The notes below the pieces were generated by a model. The model saw only the letters and a list, made by a program, of their open reading frames with translations. It did no database searches and had not been told where the DNA came from. Of a stretch of 64,000 bases of DNA, positions 56,323-64,000 are shown piece after piece. The stretch comes from Firmicutes bacterium TM09-10. Its GTDB lineage: Bacteria; Bacillota; Clostridia; Lachnospirales; Lachnospiraceae. Within the stretch, counting starts at the first letter, position 1, and every line of letters starts with the position of its first letter. Location: positions 325,422 to 389,421 of the forward strand of contig QUKC01000001.1 in NCBI GenBank assembly GCA_003481005.1. The letters run 5' to 3'. The position numbers and the translations under genes were made by a program.

Positions 56323-56463
56323 ATTGTACTCTATCAAAGTTGGTATCGGAGGACAGACTGCGCAGGAAATTTTCAGAAAAAGGAGCGCAGCTTATCCGGG
56401 AAGAGTTTTCCCTGAAAGCGTCAATTGATCGCCTGGAGCATTTTTATGAGGAGATTTGTAAAT
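56323..56463 (+). pseudogene. Glycosyltransferase C-terminal fragment
   Basis: The frame ends KLVSEDRLRRKFSEKGAQLIREEFSLKASIDRLEHFYEEICK, like the last helices of GT4-family enzymes. The stop overlaps the next ATG (ATGA). Everything before the IS256 junction is lost. Confidence 0.65.
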
Positions 56464-57211
56464 GAGTATTCCTAAGAAAATTCATTATTGTTGGTTTGGA
56501 AGAAATCCACTGCCGGAGTCGGCAAAGAAATGTATTGAGAGCTGGAAAAAATACTGTCCTGAATATGAGATCATCGAATGGAACGAGGATAATTTCGATC
56601 TGACGGACAACCGATATGCACGGGAGGCCTATGAGCAAAAAAAATGGGCATTTGTCAGTGATTATGCGCGGTTAAAAATCGTGTATGAACAGGGCGGAAT
56701 TTATATGGACGTGGATGTGGAGCTGATCAAACCGCTGGATGAGCTTACAGAGCTGGATGGTTATATGGGCTTTGAAAAGGAGATAGATGGTCAGATGTGG
56801 ATTGCAACGGGCCTTGGCTTTGGTGCACGTGCAGGGCATCCGATCGTCGGTGCACTTTTAAAGGACTATGAGGATATTCCTTTTATCAAAGAGGATGGAA
56901 GACTTGATACAGAGTCTTGTCCCGGACGCAATACGCGGACGCTGCGCACCTTCGGGCTGCGCCTTGACAATACAAAGCAGGAAATTGACGGAATCGTTTT
57001 TCTCCCGACACAATACCTTGCTCCTGTCAGCTATTTTCATCGAAAAAAAGAGATCACAGAGCATACGGTTTCCATTCATCACTATGATGGAAGCTGGCTG
57101 AACGAAAAGGAACAAAAAAGCCTTCAGTTAAGAAGGCTTTTAGGAAACAGACTGTATCATCGTCTGCAGTGTCTGTGGTATAAAATCAATCCGAGGAAAA
57201 AGCAGCCCTAA
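56462..57211 (+). CDS. GT32-like glycosyltransferase (capsule-type)
   Basis: 249 residues, starting IPKKIHYCWFGRNPLPESAKKCIESWKKYCPEY, the N-terminus of OCH1/GT32-like sugar transferases. The DxD motif is YEQGGIYMDVDVELIKPLDEL. It would transfer a sugar from a nucleotide donor during surface polysaccharide synthesis, on the inner face of the membrane. It is coupled by ATGA to the truncated GT4, so it was part of a larger cluster now mostly deleted. Confidence 0.88.
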   Translation: MSIPKKIHYCWFGRNPLPESAKKCIESWKKYCPEYEIIEWNEDNFDLTDNRYAREAYEQKKWAFVSDYARLKIVYEQGGIYMDVDVELIKPLDELTELDGYMGFEKEIDGQMWIATGLGFGARAGHPIVGALLKDYEDIPFIKEDGRLDTESCPGRNTRTLRTFGLRLDNTKQEIDGIVFLPTQYLAPVSYFHRKKEITEHTVSIHHYDGSWLNEKEQKSLQLRRLLGNRLYHRLQCLWYKINPRKKQP

Positions 57212-57212
57212 A

Positions 57213-57876
57213 TCAGCTGATGGATTTTACGAGATGGAAAATAGTATTCTGGGCGGTCTTTTCACAGTTGTCCAGGTTACTTAAGGTATCGGAGAACAGC
57301 TTATCCAGCCGGTTTTCCAGCTCCGGAAGGGAATTGTCTGTCTGAGGCTTGTCAGCTTTTGGAGCTTCCAGTGGCAGGAAAGGCGTAATCGAAGGGGGAA
57401 GCACTGCGGACAGCTGAACTCTTTCCAGGCTTTGCTGTACCTGCTGCAGGACGTTTCCGGATTGTGCCAGCTGCTTGCGAAGGAAAGTCAGATCCTTCTC
57501 TTTTTTCGCAATGTCAGACTGCAGGGTTTCGATCTGTGCAGACTGAGCTTCGAGCTGAGTGCGCTGCTGTTTGATCTGCGCAGACTGAGCTTCCAGCTGA
57601 GCACTTTGTTGTTCGATCTGTGTTGCCTGGGCCATTAAACGCCCCTCCTGCTCCCGTACCTGATGCTGAAGCGTCGAATCCTGCGCCGGAAATTGCTTGA
57701 GGGTTTCCATGACCTGACTTTGCAGGGTGCGGATCAGATCCTCTGATTCCCGCTTCTGACGGCGCGTGATCTGTATCGTTTCTTCCCGGAGTGCGCGAAG
57801 CTGGTCGGAACCGTTCTCGGAGGACTTCTTTAAAGAAGCGACCTGTTCCTGCAGCTGTTCGATCGTAGATTCATAT
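57213..57876 (-). pseudogene. Coiled-coil protein with N-terminus lost
   Basis: From YESTIEQLQEQVASLKK the sequence is a long coiled coil with Gln-rich near-repeats (QLEAQSAQIKQQ / QLEAQSAQIETLQ) at about 95-120, then a Pro-rich linker and a short C-terminal helix. The frame continues past 57876 only through antisense of the GT2 gene, so its natural start is missing. I do not recognise the family. The same break removes the GT2 start. Confidence 0.6.
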
Positions 57877-58768
57877 ACTGTTGATAGATGACGGTTCTGT
57901 GGATAAGTCCGGTGAAATCTGCGATGCCTGTGCATTAAAGGATAACAGGATCAGGGTTATCCACAAAAAGAATGGCGGAGTGAGTGCGGCAAGAAACACC
58001 GGACTGCAGGAAGCCCGTGGGGAATATATCACCTATGCGGACTCAGACGATCTTGTGGGAAGAACAATCTATACAGAGCTGATCGACGCTATGGAGCAAA
58101 ATGGAACGGACAGCGCCTGCTGCAGTTATGAAGCCTTTACGGGGGCTGGTACAGAGCAGGGGATGGCAGGCAGCAGGACAGGAGTGCAAAAGGCAGCAGG
58201 CAGCAGTAGAAGCAGTGGGCAGATCTGCCGCGGCACGGAGGCGTTTAAGGTTTTTTTGAGAGAAAATAGCTACGCACCTGTGGTGTGGAACAAGGTTTTT
58301 AAGCGGGAAGTGCTGAAATCTGCAGAGGGGCCGTTTTTGTTTGAAAAAAATACGACCCTGGGGGAGGATGAAAAATGGCTGGCAGAGGTTTTCTGCGGCA
58401 GAGAGACTTCTGTCTGCTTTATTGCAAAGCCGCTGTATTATTGGAGACGGCGGGACAGCAGCGCGACCCATACAGAGAAGGAAGGAATCACGAAAAACAA
58501 TCTGGACAGTATTCGGGTGCAGGAGGAGCTCTTAGAGGCTGTAAAAGTTCTGCAGGATGCAGAGCTGGAGGAGCTGTTAAAATGGAGGTTGTATCTGGCT
58601 GTTATGGATGTTGTGAGGAAATGCTATAAGCGCAGAGATACGGAGAATTTTCGATGCTACTATCAAAAGCTGAAACAAATCGGAAAAGTGCGCACATTTG
58701 GCGAATCCGGGACAGAAAAAATCCGGAGGCTGGTGTGGAGCGTCTTATTCCGACTGCGGGTTCTGTAA
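57877..58768 (+). pseudogene. GT2 glycosyltransferase, N-terminus lost
   Basis: It begins LLIDDGSVDKSGEICD and has GGVSAARNTGLQEARGEYITYADSDDLV with the DSDD metal motif of GT-A family 2. The usual first ~30 residues (VIVPVYN...) are missing at the junction with the coiled-coil gene. A Gly/Ser/Ala-rich insert (GMAGSRTGVQKAAGSSRSSG) at ~85-105 is unusual. It is probably inactive, since part of the nucleotide-binding fold is gone. Confidence 0.75.
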
Positions 58769-58790
58769 AAGGAGCGTACATTCTATTGTA

Positions 58791-58817
58791 TTGCGAATGG
58801 CGCGGGTGAACAGTAAC
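58791..58817 (-). repeat. 27-bp inverted repeat, left copy
   Basis: On minus it reads GTTACTGTTCACC... ending CGCCATTCGCAA. It matches 62496-62522 at 24 of 27 positions in the opposite orientation. It lies in the promoter region of the PfkB gene. Confidence 0.65.
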
Positions 58818-58944
58818 ATTTACGCAGAAATGATAGTGAAAATGAGAAAATTATGGTTTTCTTTTTGGTGGTGAACTGTTAGAATAAAGGATATCAGAAA
58901 CGTTTGGAAAAACGCGAAAGAAAAGACAGGAAGGGGAATATTCC

Positions 58945-59910
58945 ATGAAGAATTTTGACGTAGTTGCACTGGGTGAGCTGCTGATCGACTTTACCGAGAA
59001 CGGCAAGAGCGCACAGGGCAATATGACTTACGAAGCAAATCCGGGCGGAGCGCCCTGCAACGTGCTGGCAATGTTGAACAAAGCAGGCCGCAAGACCGCA
59101 TTTATCGGAAAAGTCGGACAGGATCTGTTCGGCAACAAATTAAAAGCAACCCTGGATGAGGTTGGTATCGACACTTCTAATCTGATCATTGACGAAGATG
59201 CAAGAACAACTCTGGCATTCGTAGAGACTTTCCCGGACGGCGACAGAGATTTCTCTTTCTACCGTAATCCCGGTGCAGATATGATGCTGCGCAAGGAGGA
59301 TCTGCATGAGGATCTGATCCGCGATGCGAAGATTTTCCACTATGGCACACTGTCCATGACTCATGATGGTGTCCGTGAAGCGACCAAGAAAGCGATTGAC
59401 ATCGCAAAAGAAAGCGGTGCAATCCTTTCCTTCGACCCGAACCTGCGTCCCCCTCTGTGGAAGACCTTAGACGATGCAAAAGAACAGGTTGCATATGGTC
59501 TGTCCAAGTGTGACGTTTTAAAGATTTCCGATAACGAGATCCAGTGGTTCACCGGCGAAGAGGATTTCGACGCAGGTATCGCAAAGCTGCGGGAGCAGTA
59601 CAATATCCCGCTGATCATGCTGTCTCTGGGAAGAGACGGAAGCCGCGCTTACTACAAGGATCTGCGCGTAGAGGTGAAGCCTTTCCTGCAGGATTCCACC
59701 ATCGAGACAACCGGTGCCGGAGATACCTTTGGCGGCTGCTGCCTGCACCATGTTCTGAAATACGGTCTGGACAACCTGGATGAGGAGAAGCTGACCGAGA
59801 TGCTGACCTTTGCAAACGCAGCAGCATCCATCGTAACCACCAGAAAAGGCGCGCTGCGCGTAATGCCTGAAGTGGAAGAGGTTGAGGCGTTTATCAAATC
59901 CAGAGCTTAA
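58945..59910 (+). CDS. PfkB-family sugar kinase (fructokinase-like)
   Basis: 321 residues. The first PfkB signature is NPGGAPCNVLAMLNKAG and the second is TTGAGDTFGGCCLHHVL, with the catalytic Asp. This set with GELLIDFTEN at the start is typical of fructokinase-like ribokinases, phosphorylating fructose or a related sugar with ATP in the cytoplasm. It starts after GGAAGGGGAATATTCC. It is followed 12 bp later by the MBOAT gene. Confidence 0.88.
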   Translation: MKNFDVVALGELLIDFTENGKSAQGNMTYEANPGGAPCNVLAMLNKAGRKTAFIGKVGQDLFGNKLKATLDEVGIDTSNLIIDEDARTTLAFVETFPDGDRDFSFYRNPGADMMLRKEDLHEDLIRDAKIFHYGTLSMTHDGVREATKKAIDIAKESGAILSFDPNLRPPLWKTLDDAKEQVAYGLSKCDVLKISDNEIQWFTGEEDFDAGIAKLREQYNIPLIMLSLGRDGSRAYYKDLRVEVKPFLQDSTIETTGAGDTFGGCCLHHVLKYGLDNLDEEKLTEMLTFANAAASIVTTRKGALRVMPEVEEVEAFIKSRA

Positions 59911-59922
59911 AAGGAACGGAAT

Positions 59923-61392
59923 ATGCTTTTTAATTCCCATATTTTTATTTTACTGTTTCTGCCGCTTCTGCTGGCAGGATGGTATTTTCTGAACTGGAAA
60001 AAGAAATTTCAACTGGCACAGGGATATCTGATCGGGATGTCCCTGTGGTTTTATGCGTATGCAAATCTGCAGTATCTGTGGCTGCTTCTGTTCAGCTGTC
60101 TGATAGGCTGGCTTTTGAGCTGTCTGCCTGAAAAAATTTTCTCGGAAAAAGGGAAAAAAGTGCTGACTGGTGTCGGATGTGTTTTTCATCTGGGGCTGTT
60201 GGGTTATTTTAAGTACAGCAATTTTTTCCTGGAAAATCTGAATACAGTATTTCATACGGACTTTCCGATGCTGCAGATCCTGCTGCCGGTTGGAATCAGT
60301 TTTTACACGTTTCAACAGCTGGCATACCTGATTGACCGGTGCCGGGGAGATGCGCCAAGGGACAGCTTTTTTGACTACCTGACATTTATGGTTTATTTTC
60401 CGCAGCTGCTGCAGGGACCGATTCTGCTTCGTTCAGAGTTTATGGGGCAGCTAAAGGAGCCGGAAAGGCGCAGGTTTCATGCAGAGCGGTTCTCGGAAGG
60501 AATCCAGTTTTTCGTGTTCGGTCTCGCCAAAAAAGTGCTGCTGGCGGATACGCTGGCAAAGGCGGTCAACTATGGATACAGCAATGTTTCGATGCTGGAC
60601 AGTATTTCGGCACTGCTTCTGGCGGTCGGGTATCTGACGGAGCTGTACTTTGATTTCAGCGGCTATTGCGATATGGCGGTCGGTCTGGGCAAAATGATCG
60701 GTCTGGAGGTCGCAGAAAATTTCGATGCGCCGTTTCACTCTGCTTCGGTCAAGGAATTCTGGCGCAGATGGCACATGACGCTGGGACGGTTTTTTACAAG
60801 GTATGTATACATCCCCCTGGGCGGAAATCGGAGGGGGAAGATGCGGATGCTGTGCAATGTGATGATCGTTATGCTGCTTTCAGGGCTCTGGCACGGCGCG
60901 GCGTGGACCTTTGTGCTGTGGGGATTTTTACATGGAGTCGGGATGATCTGGGATAACCTGGAGCATCCGCATTTACCGAAAAAATGGATGCGGCAGGCAG
61001 CGACCTTTGCCTATGTTTGTATGACCTTCGTGTTTTTCAGGGCAGAGAGCATTGCGCAGGGAGTGGATGTTTTAAAAAGCATTGTCAGCCTGAAATGGAA
61101 CGGCTTTGTATTTCAGATGGCATCGGCCCTTGATCTGACGGAATTTTACATGATCACAAAGGCGCTGTCGATGAAGCTGCCGGGACTGCTTTCGTGGTTC
61201 TGGCTCGGAATTTTTGTTGTGCTGATTGCAATCTGTTTCCGGGTTCTTTCCGGAGAAAAAGTATCCGGCGTGGTTGCGTTGCAGAGGCAGAAAGGCTATG
61301 GCAGGCTGTATCCGGTGCTTCTGGCGGTTTTGTTTACCTGGTCAATGATCTCAATGACAGGCGTGAGCGAGTATCTCTATTTTTCGTTTTAA
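59923..61392 (+). CDS. MBOAT-family O-acyltransferase (AlgI/DltB-like)
   Basis: 489 residues with about ten predicted membrane helices. The conserved MBOAT region has the catalytic histidine in LSGLWHGAAWTFVLWGFLHG, with FWRRWHMTLGRFFTRYVYIPLGG before it. These proteins move an acyl group across the membrane to an extracellular acceptor. The next gene is an SGNH-like partner, the usual second component. The acceptor (polysaccharide, peptidoglycan or teichoic acid) is unknown; no dlt genes are nearby. Confidence 0.9.
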   Translation: MLFNSHIFILLFLPLLLAGWYFLNWKKKFQLAQGYLIGMSLWFYAYANLQYLWLLLFSCLIGWLLSCLPEKIFSEKGKKVLTGVGCVFHLGLLGYFKYSNFFLENLNTVFHTDFPMLQILLPVGISFYTFQQLAYLIDRCRGDAPRDSFFDYLTFMVYFPQLLQGPILLRSEFMGQLKEPERRRFHAERFSEGIQFFVFGLAKKVLLADTLAKAVNYGYSNVSMLDSISALLLAVGYLTELYFDFSGYCDMAVGLGKMIGLEVAENFDAPFHSASVKEFWRRWHMTLGRFFTRYVYIPLGGNRRGKMRMLCNVMIVMLLSGLWHGAAWTFVLWGFLHGVGMIWDNLEHPHLPKKWMRQAATFAYVCMTFVFFRAESIAQGVDVLKSIVSLKWNGFVFQMASALDLTEFYMITKALSMKLPGLLSWFWLGIFVVLIAICFRVLSGEKVSGVVALQRQKGYGRLYPVLLAVLFTWSMISMTGVSEYLYFSF

Positions 61393-61438
61393 CAGAGAAA
61401 AATGGCGGCAGTATGATCTGTCCGGGACAGTGTGAGGA

Positions 61439-62485
61439 ATGAGAGAAAAGATGGTAAATTCCAAATGGATTCGGCGTTTTGCGGTCTGGACGGCAGCGCT
61501 TTTGGCAGCGATCGCAGCAGTGGTAGTGATTTTTGACCCGTTTTATCATTTTCACGGTCCGCTGCCGGGGATGAAGGCAGTCGTAACGAAATCGGAATAT
61601 CAGTGTATCGGCACAATACGGAAATTTTCTTATGACAGCGTGCTGGCAGGATCCTCTACAGCGGAAAACTATAATAATCACTGGTTTGACGAGGCATTTT
61701 CCTGTAGGACGGTCAAGGCGATCAAAAGCTCCGGGACGTGCGCAGATCTGAAATTTTATATGGAGGAAGCATTTGCGACGCACGATCTGAAAAATGTGTT
61801 TTACAGCCTCGATCTGTTTGCACTGGACGGCGACCCGGAGACGAATTTTGTCAACGATTCGATGCCGCTGTATTTATATGATAGAAATCCGTTCAACGAC
61901 GTGAAGTATCTGTTCAACAAGGATGTATTGTTTGAGGATATCCCGTATCTGCTGGCGATGAATTTCAGCGGGTACGACGATGGGATGTCTTATAATTTCT
62001 GGCAGTATAAAACCTTTTCTGAAGAAGAGGCCAGAAAGCATTACCAGCGGTCGGAAGCGATTGCACCGATGCAGGAGCTGTCTGAGTGGCAGGCGCGGAT
62101 AGATGAAAATATTGGTTTGCTGACAGATATGGTAAAAAAGCATCCGGAGACAGAATTTTATTTTTTCCTGCCGCCCTATTCCGAGCTTTGGTGGGACAGC
62201 GTGTACCGGAGCGGGCAGACGGAGGAATATCTCTATGCCAGACAGGCGGCGATGGAAGCGCTGCTTTCGTATGACAATGTGCAGATCTATGATTTCCAGA
62301 CGGACGAGGATATTATTTTGAATCTGGATTATTACATGGATCCGATTCATTTTTCTGCGGATGTGAATCAGTTCATGGTCGTAAAAGCAAAGGAAGCCGA
62401 TGGGGCATATCTGGTGACAAAAGAGAATCTGTCCGACCGGTGCAGTGCAATGCGTGAGCTGACAGAGAAGATCACAGACAGGTAG
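61439..62485 (+). CDS. SGNH-like acyl-transfer partner of the MBOAT protein
   Basis: 348 residues. One N-terminal membrane helix (~14-33) puts the rest outside. It has GSS at 71-73 in a SVLAGSSTAENY block, like the Ser block of SGNH hydrolases, and MDPIHFSADV near 302 like the Asp-x-x-His end. These are the hallmarks of AlgJ/AlgX/PatB-type partners. It sits 46 bp after the MBOAT gene. A second in-frame ATG four codons in is possible. I recognise no closer family. Confidence 0.75.
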   Translation: MREKMVNSKWIRRFAVWTAALLAAIAAVVVIFDPFYHFHGPLPGMKAVVTKSEYQCIGTIRKFSYDSVLAGSSTAENYNNHWFDEAFSCRTVKAIKSSGTCADLKFYMEEAFATHDLKNVFYSLDLFALDGDPETNFVNDSMPLYLYDRNPFNDVKYLFNKDVLFEDIPYLLAMNFSGYDDGMSYNFWQYKTFSEEEARKHYQRSEAIAPMQELSEWQARIDENIGLLTDMVKKHPETEFYFFLPPYSELWWDSVYRSGQTEEYLYARQAAMEALLSYDNVQIYDFQTDEDIILNLDYYMDPIHFSADVNQFMVVKAKEADGAYLVTKENLSDRCSAMRELTEKITDR

Positions 62486-62495
62486 CAGAAGTATT

Positions 62496-62522
62496 GTTAC
62501 AGTTTACCAGCGCCATTCGCAA
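62496..62522 (+). repeat. 27-bp inverted repeat, right copy
   Basis: GTTACAGTTTACC... ending CGCCATTCGCAA. It is the inverted partner of 58791-58817, and the two bracket the PfkB-MBOAT-SGNH genes. Confidence 0.65.
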
Positions 62523-62576
62523 AACCGCGTTTTCGACGTTCGCCGCTGCTTCGCAGCTCATTTTCAGGGGGTGCTC

Positions 62577-63125
62577 ATGACAGATATTTATCAGAAAGCT
62601 TATACAAGTGTATATTCCTCTGAGCTTGGGGATATTTTGCTGGCGGCGGATGAAATCGGGCTTACCGGTTTGTGGTTTTTCGGGCAGAGCTATTTTGCAG
62701 ATACACTTCCGGCAGAGCAGGTTGCGCAGGAAACGCCGATACTTGCACAGGCAAGGGAATGGCTGGACGAATATTTTTCGGGAAAAGAACCGGACTTTAC
62801 ACCGACGCTGCATCCGATCGGATCGCCGTTTCGGCAGGAGGTATGGAGGATTTTACTGCAGATTCCCTATGGTCAGACGACGACCTATGGAGAGATCGCA
62901 AGACAGCTGGAAAAGCTGCAGAACCGGCCCCATATGTCTGCGCAGGCGGTAGGCGGTGCGGTGGGACATAACGGGATTTCAATCATCATTCCGTGCCATC
63001 GGGTTGTGGGGACGAAGGGAAACCTGACAGGGTATGCAGGCGGACTTGACAAAAAGATGGCACTGCTTGAGCTGGAGCATACTTCTCTCACATTGTGTTC
63101 CGTGTCAAGATTTCGTACGAGCTAA
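62577..63125 (+). CDS. ogt: Methylated-DNA--protein-cysteine methyltransferase
   Basis: 182 residues from the ATG at 62577 after a GGGGGTG; a GTG two codons earlier is possible. The active site is IIPCHRVVGTKGNLTGYAGGL, with the acceptor Cys, and the Ada/Ogt HTH is RQEVWRILLQIPYGQTTTYGEIA. It takes alkyl groups from O6-alkylguanine in a suicide reaction. Length matches Ogt. It stands alone between the SGNH and Hsp20 genes. Confidence 0.94.
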   Translation: MTDIYQKAYTSVYSSELGDILLAADEIGLTGLWFFGQSYFADTLPAEQVAQETPILAQAREWLDEYFSGKEPDFTPTLHPIGSPFRQEVWRILLQIPYGQTTTYGEIARQLEKLQNRPHMSAQAVGGAVGHNGISIIIPCHRVVGTKGNLTGYAGGLDKKMALLELEHTSLTLCSVSRFRTS

Positions 63126-63209
63126 AATAAGAAGGAGAGCCAAAGCTTTTGGATACTGTTTTTGTCATTTTACAGAGCTCACAGCGTTCACAAATTCTTC
63201 ACAAAAAAA

Positions 63210-63252
63210 TTAGCACTCACCTATTGACACTGCTAATAATGGGTGTTATATT
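63210..63252 (+). promoter_or_regulatory. Hsp20 promoter with CIRCE-like operator
   Basis: TTAGCACTC-N9-CACTGCTAA (63210-63236) matches CIRCE except for two bases of the right arm. TTGACA (63224-63229), 17 bp, TATATT (63247-63252) is a near-consensus sigma-A promoter, with the -35 inside the operator. HrcA binding would block polymerase directly. Confidence 0.8.
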
Positions 63253-63406
63253 ACATTTAGAACAAAGGAAAGGGAACAAAAAGAACAGAAGATGCCGAAA
63301 ACGGAATCGGAGTTCTCAGAAAGCTTTTCTTTGAACCAGATAAAATGACAACCACTTCTGAAAAGGATTCACAGAAGGCATGATAGAAGGAATGGAGGAA
63401 TGACTT

Positions 63407-63871
63407 ATGTTACTGCCTAGAATTTGGGATGAAGATTTATTTGAGAATATGGATAATTGGATGAGCTGGCCGGATGAGAGTGAGTTCTTCGGTAAGAAGA
63501 ATCCTCTGTATGGCAAACATGCAAAGAACCTCATGAAGACAGATGTTCGGGAAACCGAGGATGCTTACGAGGTAGATATTGATCTGCCTGGCTTCAAGAA
63601 AGACGAGGTTACGATCACCGTCGAAAATGGTTATCTGAATATCAGCGCTGTCAAAGGCCTTGATAAAGACGAAACCGATAAGAAGACCGGCAAGTACATT
63701 CGTCAGGAGCGTTACGCAGGCAGCTGCTCCAGAACATTTTATGTTGGCGAAGCCGTTGAACCCGAGGATGTTTCCGCGAAGTTTGAAAACGGTATCCTGC
63801 AGCTTCACATTTTGAAGAAGGAAGCAAAGAAGGTAGAAAAGAAAGACAACCGGATCGCAATTGAAGGCTGA
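63407..63871 (+). CDS. Small heat shock protein Hsp20
   Basis: 154 residues. The alpha-crystallin domain spans ~38-140 (MKTDVRETEDAYEVDIDLPGFKKDEVTITVENGYLNISAVKG), with the C-terminal strand ending NGILQLHILKK and a short tail. It holds unfolded proteins in a refoldable state. A ~155-nt leader separates the promoter from the ATG, which follows GGAGGAATGACTT. HrcA control is predicted by the operator. Confidence 0.93.
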   Translation: MLLPRIWDEDLFENMDNWMSWPDESEFFGKKNPLYGKHAKNLMKTDVRETEDAYEVDIDLPGFKKDEVTITVENGYLNISAVKGLDKDETDKKTGKYIRQERYAGSCSRTFYVGEAVEPEDVSAKFENGILQLHILKKEAKKVEKKDNRIAIEG

Positions 63872-63921
63872 TCTTTTCGGTATACAAATCTGAGCATTCC
63901 GTCAAAATCTCACCTGATAAA

Positions 63922-63955
63922 AATCCCGGTGCGTGAAAACGTACCGGGATTTTTT
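63922..63955 (+). terminator. Terminator after hsp20
   Basis: AATCCCGGT-CG and CG-ACCGGGATT form a stem around TGAAAA, followed by a T run. Confidence 0.85.
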
Positions 63956-63960
63956 GTCGT

Positions 63961-64000
63961 AGTGCGCCTAGCGGCGCACGTTTCTAACGGGTTAAAGTCC
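63961..64000 (+). other. Hairpin-led sequence at the right edge
   Basis: GTGCGCC-TAGC-GGCGCAC is a perfect hairpin after the terminator, followed by TTTCTAACGGGTTAAAGTCC at the edge. GTGCG is also the consensus 5' end of group II introns, but only 40 bases are visible, so this is not assigned. Confidence 0.25.

Noticed and set aside
57530..57620. Short tandem repeat that might be a CRISPR or VNTR
   Set aside because: The DNA repeats encode heptad-like QLEAQSAQI blocks of a coiled coil, with no spacers. No CRISPR array was seen anywhere in the window.

Overview
The window is a chromosomal segment of a low-to-mid GC Gram-positive anaerobe, most likely a gut member of the Lachnospiraceae (Clostridia). 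The evidence is the core gene order around the replication origin (serS, DUF4446, parB, parA, rsmG, mnmG, mnmE, jag, yidC, yidD, rnpA, rpmH / oriC / dnaA, dnaN, S4 protein, recF, gyrB, gyrA), a DUF3881 protein, parS sites, a bile-salt-hydrolase remnant, hybrid cluster protein and several carbohydrate genes. No species can be fixed from the sequence alone.

Left arm (1-26.6 kb) is an AT-richer accessory region with much decay. It holds a HigB/HigA-type toxin-antitoxin pair with its own operators, an HNH gene split by a 172-bp MITE, a Nudix + PLD/helicase/DUF3427 pair (possible defence), an FAD dehydrogenase behind a purine-type riboswitch, and remnants of a Tn-like element (TnpV, serine recombinase). 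It continues with a divergent Crp/Fnr - ferredoxin - hcp nitrosative-stress locus, a DUF4143 ATPase, two Fic proteins, and a PLD - response regulator - histidine kinase - FUSC operon next to cardiolipin synthase. It ends with a bile salt hydrolase gene beheaded at an IS110-family element, a peptide deformylase lacking its metal site, and two head-to-head IS66 fragments.

Middle (26.6-48.5 kb) is the conserved core. On the minus strand are tRNA-Arg(CCU) with a long leader, DUF3881, serS, DUF4446, parB, parA (two parS sites upstream), rsmG, mnmG, mnmE, jag, yidC, yidD, rnpA and rpmH. DnaA-box clusters lie on both sides of dnaA. The plus strand carries dnaA through gyrA, so transcription diverges from the origin.

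Right arm (48.5-64 kb) holds a glycerophosphodiesterase, a serine hydrolase, a GH13 amylase, a GH31 alpha-xylosidase-like enzyme, then a rearranged glycosyltransferase region around an intact IS256-family element. A PfkB sugar kinase follows, then an MBOAT + SGNH O-acylation pair, an alkyltransferase DNA-repair protein and a CIRCE-controlled Hsp20.

The most unusual signal is a dispersed ~120-nt element present four times (71-193, 36193-36316, 36327-36448 on plus; 52094-52213 on minus). The same three-stem architecture is kept while stem sequences change in a compensating way, which points to a selected RNA or DNA structure. Two copies lie in sense between a stop codon and a terminator. A second small repeat (27 bp, inverted) brackets the kinase/MBOAT/SGNH block. 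I do not recognise either as a named family.
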